Assembly: GCF_003367395.1 (NCBI RefSeq)
Contig: NZ_CP031417.1
Location: 4,340,001 to 4,404,000 of the forward strand
From: Pseudolabrys taiwanensis
Lineage (GTDB): Bacteria > Pseudomonadota > Alphaproteobacteria > Rhizobiales > Xanthobacteraceae
Length of the DNA: 64,000 bases
Direction: 5' to 3'
The notes under the pieces were generated by a model. The model saw only the letters and a program-made list of their open reading frames with translations. It had not been told where the DNA came from and did not search any database. Below, one piece after another: positions 59,470 through 64,000 of this stretch (its first letter is position 1; the number at the start of each line of letters is the position of its first letter). A program made the position numbers and the translations under genes.

Positions 59470-62400
59470 TCACTCCGCGGGCTGAGCGGCCTCGGCGTGA
59501 GCATGTGTCGCCGCGTGTTTCGCGGTGCGCCGTGAGAACAAGGCGATCAACACCGGCAGCGTGATCAGGATCACGATCGGCGCCAGCATCATGCCGCCGA
59601 CAACCACCAGCGCGAGCGGCTTCTGCACTTGCGAGCCGATGCCCGACGATACCGCGGCCGGCAGCAGGCCGACGCCGGCGATGATGCAGGTCATCAGCAC
59701 CGGCCGCATCTGATGCTCGCAGGCGCGCAGCACGGCCTCCATGCGTTCGAGGCCCTCGTCGATGAGCTGGTTGTAGTAGGAGAGGATGATGATGCCATCC
59801 ATCACCGAGATGCCGAACAGGGCGATGAAGCCGATGGCGGCGGAGATGCTGAACGATGTGCCGGTGAGGACGAGGCCGAGCACGCCGCCGATCGAGGCCA
59901 TGGGAATCACGCTCATGGCGAGCAGCATGTCGGGCACCGAGCCGAAATTGACCCACAGCAGAACGGCGATCAGCGCCAGGCTGATCGGCACGACGATCTG
60001 CAAGCGGCCGATCGCATCCTGAAGGTTGCCGAACTCGCCGACCCATTCGAGCCGCGAGCCGGGCGGCAATTGCACTTCGCGGCTGACGCGGTCCTGCGCC
60101 TCCTTGATGGTGCTGCCGAGATCGCGGTCGCGCACGCTGAACTTGATCGGGAGATAGCGTTGCTGCTGCTCGCGGTAGATATAGGCGGCGCCGGAAATGA
60201 GTTCGATACGGGCGAGCTCCTTGAGCGGAATGAGCATGAAGCCCGAGGCAGTCTGCACGCCGACGCCGAGGTTCTTGATCGACTCCAGGCTCTGGCGGAA
60301 GCGCGGCGCGAGCCGCACGACGATCGGGAAGTGCTGGTCGCTGCTGGGCTCGTAAAGGTCGCCGGCGGAATCGCCGCCGATGGCCACGCGCACGACCGCG
60401 TTGATGTCGCCGGGCGTCAGCCCGTAGCGCGCCGCGCGCTCGCGATCGACGTCGATCTGCAGCGTGGGTTGGCCGAGCGAGGTGAACACCGCGAGATCCG
60501 TCACGCCGGGAACGGTGGCGAGCACGGCTTTGATCTTATTTGCGGTGTCGGTGAGCTGTTGCAGGTCGTTGCCGAACAGCTTGATCGAGTTCTCGCCTTT
60601 GACGCCGGACACCGCCTCCGCGACGTTGTCCTGCAGATACTGCGAGAAGTTGAACTCGATGCCCGGGAACTCGTCCTGCAGCTTCTTCAGGATCTCGGCC
60701 GTCAGGGAGTCCTTGTCGACGCCGGGCGGCCATTGATCGATCGGTTTCAGCGGCGCGAAGAATTCGGCATTGAAGAAGCCCGTCGCGTCGGTGCCGTCGT
60801 CAGGCCGTCCATGCTGCGACACCACCAGCGCGACTTCGGGATAGCCCGCCAGCAGCTTACGGATGCGATTGACGTAGCTGCCGCCCTCCTCCAGCGAGAT
60901 CGTCGAGGGCATGGTGGCGCGGACCCAGAGATTGCCCTCTTCCAGCTTGGGCAGGAATTCCAAGCCCAAGATCTTGATCGAGCCGACCATCAGCACCAGC
61001 AGAAGCGCCGCGACGCTGAGCGTGACCTTCTTGTGGCTCACCGCGAAGTGTAGCGCCGGCAAATACAGGCGGTGCAGGAAGCGAACCAGGAAGGTCTCTG
61101 TTTCCTGCGTGTGCTCCGGCAGCAGGATCGCGCTCAGCGCCGGTGCGACGGTGAAGGTGGCGATCAGGCCGCCGGCCAGCGCGTAAGCATAGGTGCGCGC
61201 CATCGGTCCGAAGATGTGGCCTTCGACGCCGCCCAGCGTGAACAGCGGAAGAAAGGCGGCGATGATGATGCCGGCGGCAAAGAAGATCGAGCGGCTGACC
61301 GACGTAGCCGCTTCGAGAATGACGGCCGGCTTGCCGGTGAGTTGCTCTTCGTCGTCGTTCGGACGCGGGAGTGCGGCCGGCCTGGGTTCGCTCATGCGGC
61401 GGAAGATGCATTCGACCATAACGACGGTCGCGTCGACGATCAGGCCGAAGTCGATGGCGCCCACCGACAGCAGGTTCGCCGACTCGCCGCGCAGGACGAT
61501 GATGCCGATGGCGAAGAAGAGGGCGAACGGGATCGTGGCGCCGACGATGAGCGCGCTGCGCAGGTTGCCCAGAAACGCCCATTGCAGGAAGAAGATCAGA
61601 CCGATGCCGAACACCATGTTGTGCAGCACGGTGTGGGTGGTGACGTCGATCAGGTCCTTGCGGTCGTAGATGCGCTCGATACGCACGCCGGGCGGCAGCA
61701 CGTTCGAGTTGTTGATGCGCGCGACCTCGGCCTCGACGCGCTTGAGCGTCGGCATGCTCTGTTCGCCGCGGCGCATCAGGACGATGCCCTGCACGATGTC
61801 GTTCTGGTCGTCACGGCCGGCGATGCCGAGGCGCGGTTTGTTGCCGATCTTGACCGTCGCGACGTCGCGGATCAGCACGGGCGTGCCGCCGACTTGAGTG
61901 AGCATCGTGTTGTTGATGTCGTCGATGGTGCGGATGAGGCCGACGCCGCGCACGACCGCGGTTTGGGGGCCGATATCGAGCGTGTTGCCGCCGACGTTGA
62001 TGTTGCTGTTGTTGAGCGTGGTGAGGAGCTGCGCCAGCGTCAGGCCGTAGGCGGTCAGCCGGTTCGGGTCGACCTGCACCTCGTAGGTTTGGGTCTCGCC
62101 GCCCCAGGCCGTGACGTCGATGACGCCGGGCACCGCGCGGAAGCGGCGTTGCAGTACCCAGTCCTGCAACGTCTTGAGTTCGCGCACCGAATAGTTCGGC
62201 GGCCCGACGAGCTGGTAGCGGAAGATCTCGCCGATCGGGCTGACCGGGGAAATCTGCGGCTGGGCGTTATTCGGCAGCGGCGAGAGCTGGCTCAGCCGGT
62301 TGATGACCTGCTGCAGCGCCTGGTCGTAGGTGAAATTGAAGGTGAACTGGATTTTGACGTCGGACAGGCCGTACAGCGAAATCGTGCGGATCACCTGCGA

Positions 62401-62631
62401 GTTGGGCAGGCCGGAGAGCTGCGTCTCGATCGGGATGGTGATGTAGCGCTCGATCTCTTCCGCCGAGAGCCCGGGGCTCTGCGTGATGATGTCCACCATC
62501 GGCGGGGTGGGATCGGGATAGGCCTCGATGTTGAGCTGGCGGAACGCGAATACGCCGCCGATCATGACGGCGATGAACGCGAGAACGATCAGCGCTCGGT
62601 GCCTAAGGGAAAAGCTGATGAGCGCGTACAT
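59470..62631 (-). CDS. RND efflux permease, heavy-metal (HME, CusA/CzcA) type
   Basis: A 1053-residue inner-membrane proton/substrate antiporter with 12 helices in two repeats and two large periplasmic loops. The helix-4 motif AIDFGLIVDATVVMVE with its Asp-Asp-Glu pattern marks the HME group that exports divalent or monovalent metal ions. The Met cluster that would mark Cu(I)/Ag(I) pumps cannot be judged with confidence. The N-terminus MYALISFSLRHRALIVL is normal. It is preceded by its adaptor gene (30 bases between them), so both are one operon. The outer-membrane channel gene is not in the window and may lie upstream beyond 64000. Confidence 0.9.
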   Translation of the reverse strand: MYALISFSLRHRALIVLAFIAVMIGGVFAFRQLNIEAYPDPTPPMVDIITQSPGLSAEEIERYITIPIETQLSGLPNSQVIRTISLYGLSDVKIQFTFNFTYDQALQQVINRLSQLSPLPNNAQPQISPVSPIGEIFRYQLVGPPNYSVRELKTLQDWVLQRRFRAVPGVIDVTAWGGETQTYEVQVDPNRLTAYGLTLAQLLTTLNNSNINVGGNTLDIGPQTAVVRGVGLIRTIDDINNTMLTQVGGTPVLIRDVATVKIGNKPRLGIAGRDDQNDIVQGIVLMRRGEQSMPTLKRVEAEVARINNSNVLPPGVRIERIYDRKDLIDVTTHTVLHNMVFGIGLIFFLQWAFLGNLRSALIVGATIPFALFFAIGIIVLRGESANLLSVGAIDFGLIVDATVVMVECIFRRMSEPRPAALPRPNDDEEQLTGKPAVILEAATSVSRSIFFAAGIIIAAFLPLFTLGGVEGHIFGPMARTYAYALAGGLIATFTVAPALSAILLPEHTQETETFLVRFLHRLYLPALHFAVSHKKVTLSVAALLLVLMVGSIKILGLEFLPKLEEGNLWVRATMPSTISLEEGGSYVNRIRKLLAGYPEVALVVSQHGRPDDGTDATGFFNAEFFAPLKPIDQWPPGVDKDSLTAEILKKLQDEFPGIEFNFSQYLQDNVAEAVSGVKGENSIKLFGNDLQQLTDTANKIKAVLATVPGVTDLAVFTSLGQPTLQIDVDRERAARYGLTPGDINAVVRVAIGGDSAGDLYEPSSDQHFPIVVRLAPRFRQSLESIKNLGVGVQTASGFMLIPLKELARIELISGAAYIYREQQQRYLPIKFSVRDRDLGSTIKEAQDRVSREVQLPPGSRLEWVGEFGNLQDAIGRLQIVVPISLALIAVLLWVNFGSVPDMLLAMSVIPMASIGGVLGLVLTGTSFSISAAIGFIALFGISVMDGIIILSYYNQLIDEGLERMEAVLRACEHQMRPVLMTCIIAGVGLLPAAVSSGIGSQVQKPLALVVVGGMMLAPIVILITLPVLIALFSRRTAKHAATHAHAEAAQPAE

Positions 62632-62661
62632 TGACTATGGCTCTGGAGATCGGAAGGGGCG

Positions 62662-63930
62662 CTAGCTGCCCGAGGAGGCGTCGCGATCGACAAATAAGGT
62701 GCCCTTGCTGACGACCTTTTCGCCGACGCTCAGGCCATTGAGAACCTGGACCATGTTGCCGCGCGAAAGACCGATCTTGATCGGGCGCTTCTGCACGGAA
62801 CGGTCTTCGTTGACGATCCAGACATGCGCCTTGCTGCCGTCATACACGATCGAATCGCGCGGGGTGCCCGGTGAAAGCTGCTCGCTGGTCAGAATCTTGA
62901 CGCTGGCAAACATTTCCGGCCGCAACAGGCCCTCGTGATTGTCGATGGTGGCGCGCACCTGAAGCCGCCGCGTCGCCGGATCGAGCGAGGTCGCCACGTA
63001 GTTGATCGCGGCTTCGAAGACCCGGTCGGGATACGCCATGACCGTGAAGGTCACGCGCTGGCCAACCTTGATGTTGCGCGCTTCGGACTCGCGCACATAG
63101 GCGACGAGCCACACCGTCGTCAGGTCGCCGACCACGAAGGTCGCGTCGCTGGCCGCGGCGTTGTTGGACGAGGTGTTGACGTACTGCCCGGGCCCGACCT
63201 TGCGTTGCACCACCGTGCCGGCAATCGGCGAATAGATCATGGTCAGCGGATCGATGATGCCGGTGTCGCGGAATTTGGTGATCTCGTCGTCGGTCTTGCC
63301 GAGAATGCGCATACGGTTGCGCACCGCTTCGAGCGCAATCTGTGCCGCGTGCAGGTCGTTCTGTGCCGACAGGGTATTGGCCTGCGACTGCTGTAGGTCG
63401 CGCAGCGGACCGGCCTTGCTCTCATACAGCGTCTTGTTCTGCTGCTCGACGATCTTGGCGAGGTTGAGCGCGGATTGCGCCTTGTTCAGTCCGGACAGCG
63501 CGGTGATGAAGTCGTTCTGCGCCTGCACCATGTCGGGCGATTCAACGGCGAACAGCCGCTGGCCGGCGGTGACTATGTCGCCGGGCTTGGCGAACAGCTT
63601 CACCACGCGGCCGGCATAAGGCGAGTAAACGAGCGTCGAACGATCCTCATCGACGGCGATTTTGCCTTCGGTCAGGTTCTCGTCCGGGAAATTCATCTCG
63701 GCGACGGCGTCGACCTTCAGCGAGTCCCACTGCCGCTGCGTCGGATAATAATGGTCGCCAACGCGCCGCGGTGTCTCCGCGCGTTCTGGCGCTTGCGCGG
63801 AATCGGGCCGCCGCGCGCCGCTGGTCGCAGCGACGGCCAGCGACAGGCCAACAAGGAGCGCCAGCACGGCCGCAACGCTGTTGCGCAGCCGAGCATGCGG
63901 CTTCAGCCACAGCGTCAAATTCTTCAGCAC
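62662..63930 (-). CDS. RND pump periplasmic adaptor (HlyD/CusB family)
   Basis: A 422-residue adaptor. The N-terminal membrane anchor (NSVAAVLALLVGLSLAVAATSG) is followed by a barrel-sandwich part (DRSTLVYSPYAGRVVKLFAKPGD), a helical hairpin (about 135-205, coiled coil, rich in Gln, Ala and Leu), the lipoyl return (IYSPIAGTVVQRKVGPGQYV) and the beta-barrel domain. It links the permease to the outer-membrane channel. No extra metal-binding domain (His/Met-rich) is obvious at the N-terminus. Confidence 0.88.
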   Translation of the reverse strand: MLKNLTLWLKPHARLRNSVAAVLALLVGLSLAVAATSGARRPDSAQAPERAETPRRVGDHYYPTQRQWDSLKVDAVAEMNFPDENLTEGKIAVDEDRSTLVYSPYAGRVVKLFAKPGDIVTAGQRLFAVESPDMVQAQNDFITALSGLNKAQSALNLAKIVEQQNKTLYESKAGPLRDLQQSQANTLSAQNDLHAAQIALEAVRNRMRILGKTDDEITKFRDTGIIDPLTMIYSPIAGTVVQRKVGPGQYVNTSSNNAAASDATFVVGDLTTVWLVAYVRESEARNIKVGQRVTFTVMAYPDRVFEAAINYVATSLDPATRRLQVRATIDNHEGLLRPEMFASVKILTSEQLSPGTPRDSIVYDGSKAHVWIVNEDRSVQKRPIKIGLSRGNMVQVLNGLSVGEKVVSKGTLFVDRDASSGS

Positions 63931-64000
63931 GTTGCAGCGTCCCCGTCACAATCCATGTGCATGAGCGAACCTATACATAGGAGGACATGAACACGGGATG

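Noticed and set aside
61072..62634. 520-codon open frame on the plus strand
   Set aside because: Antisense of the RND permease.

Overview
The window is GC-rich and gene-dense. Its gene content (FixLJ-FixK cascade, ccoNOQP with ccoGHIS, TctC-type binding protein, LivFGHMK transporter, PuuE-like deacetylases, CtrA-type half-sites) points to an alphaproteobacterium of the order Hyphomicrobiales, close to the Bradyrhizobium/Rhodopseudomonas/Pseudolabrys group. No rRNA, tRNA, CRISPR array, phage or classical insertion sequence was seen.

Layout. 1-1039: end of a phosphonate-type transport operon (probable PhnD tail, PhnE). 1040-6123: a compact accessory island that looks like a peptide-modification (RiPP-type) system. 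A five-gene leftward operon encodes three paralogous small proteins with repeated GDL motifs, a nine-cysteine protein and a caspase-like peptidase. A divergent rightward pair encodes a radical SAM/SPASM maturase and a small Gly/Ala-rich membrane protein. A further 86-aa orphan ends the island. 6303-9832: allophanate-hydrolase-type amidase, enolase-superfamily enzyme, orphan TctC binding protein. 10046-13002: FixJ, FixL (haem PAS sensor) and FixK. 13110-22171: amidohydrolase, CBS-BON protein, aspartate-carbamoyltransferase-like protein under two CtrA-type boxes, GGDEF-EAL protein, MFS transporter, TadG-like VWA protein. 22542-36383: the microaerobic block, with Hsp20, a DASS transporter, a KorAB-type 2-oxoacid oxidoreductase, a Spy-like protein, the cbb3 oxidase ccoNOQP and its assembly genes ccoGHIS. 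36517-47000: YeiH-like exporter, cupin, YaiI, PyrE, two PuuE-like deacetylases around a GIY-YIG gene, LivFGHMK. 47308-64000: binding-protein-like protein, GntR regulator, MetE-like methyltransferase, benzoate-type CoA ligase, hydrolase, serine-glyoxylate aminotransferase, FAD/Fe-S dehydrogenase, ArsR regulator, SDR and an HME-type RND pump with adaptor.

How it works together. FixL senses oxygen and phosphorylates FixJ, which should activate fixK. Six boxes of the form TTGAN-N4-NTCAA lie upstream of the CBS-BON gene, hsp20, the DASS-KorAB genes, the spy-like gene, ccoN and ccoG, so the window holds both the regulatory cascade and a local FixK regulon for low-oxygen respiration.

Repeats. At least five families of long palindromic repeats lie between genes. 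One family has a copy read in frame inside fixI and another copy that encloses a GIY-YIG nuclease gene. A separate 250-bp block (49276-49528) has an 18-bp outer stem and three internal hairpins that all carry 9-nt loops.
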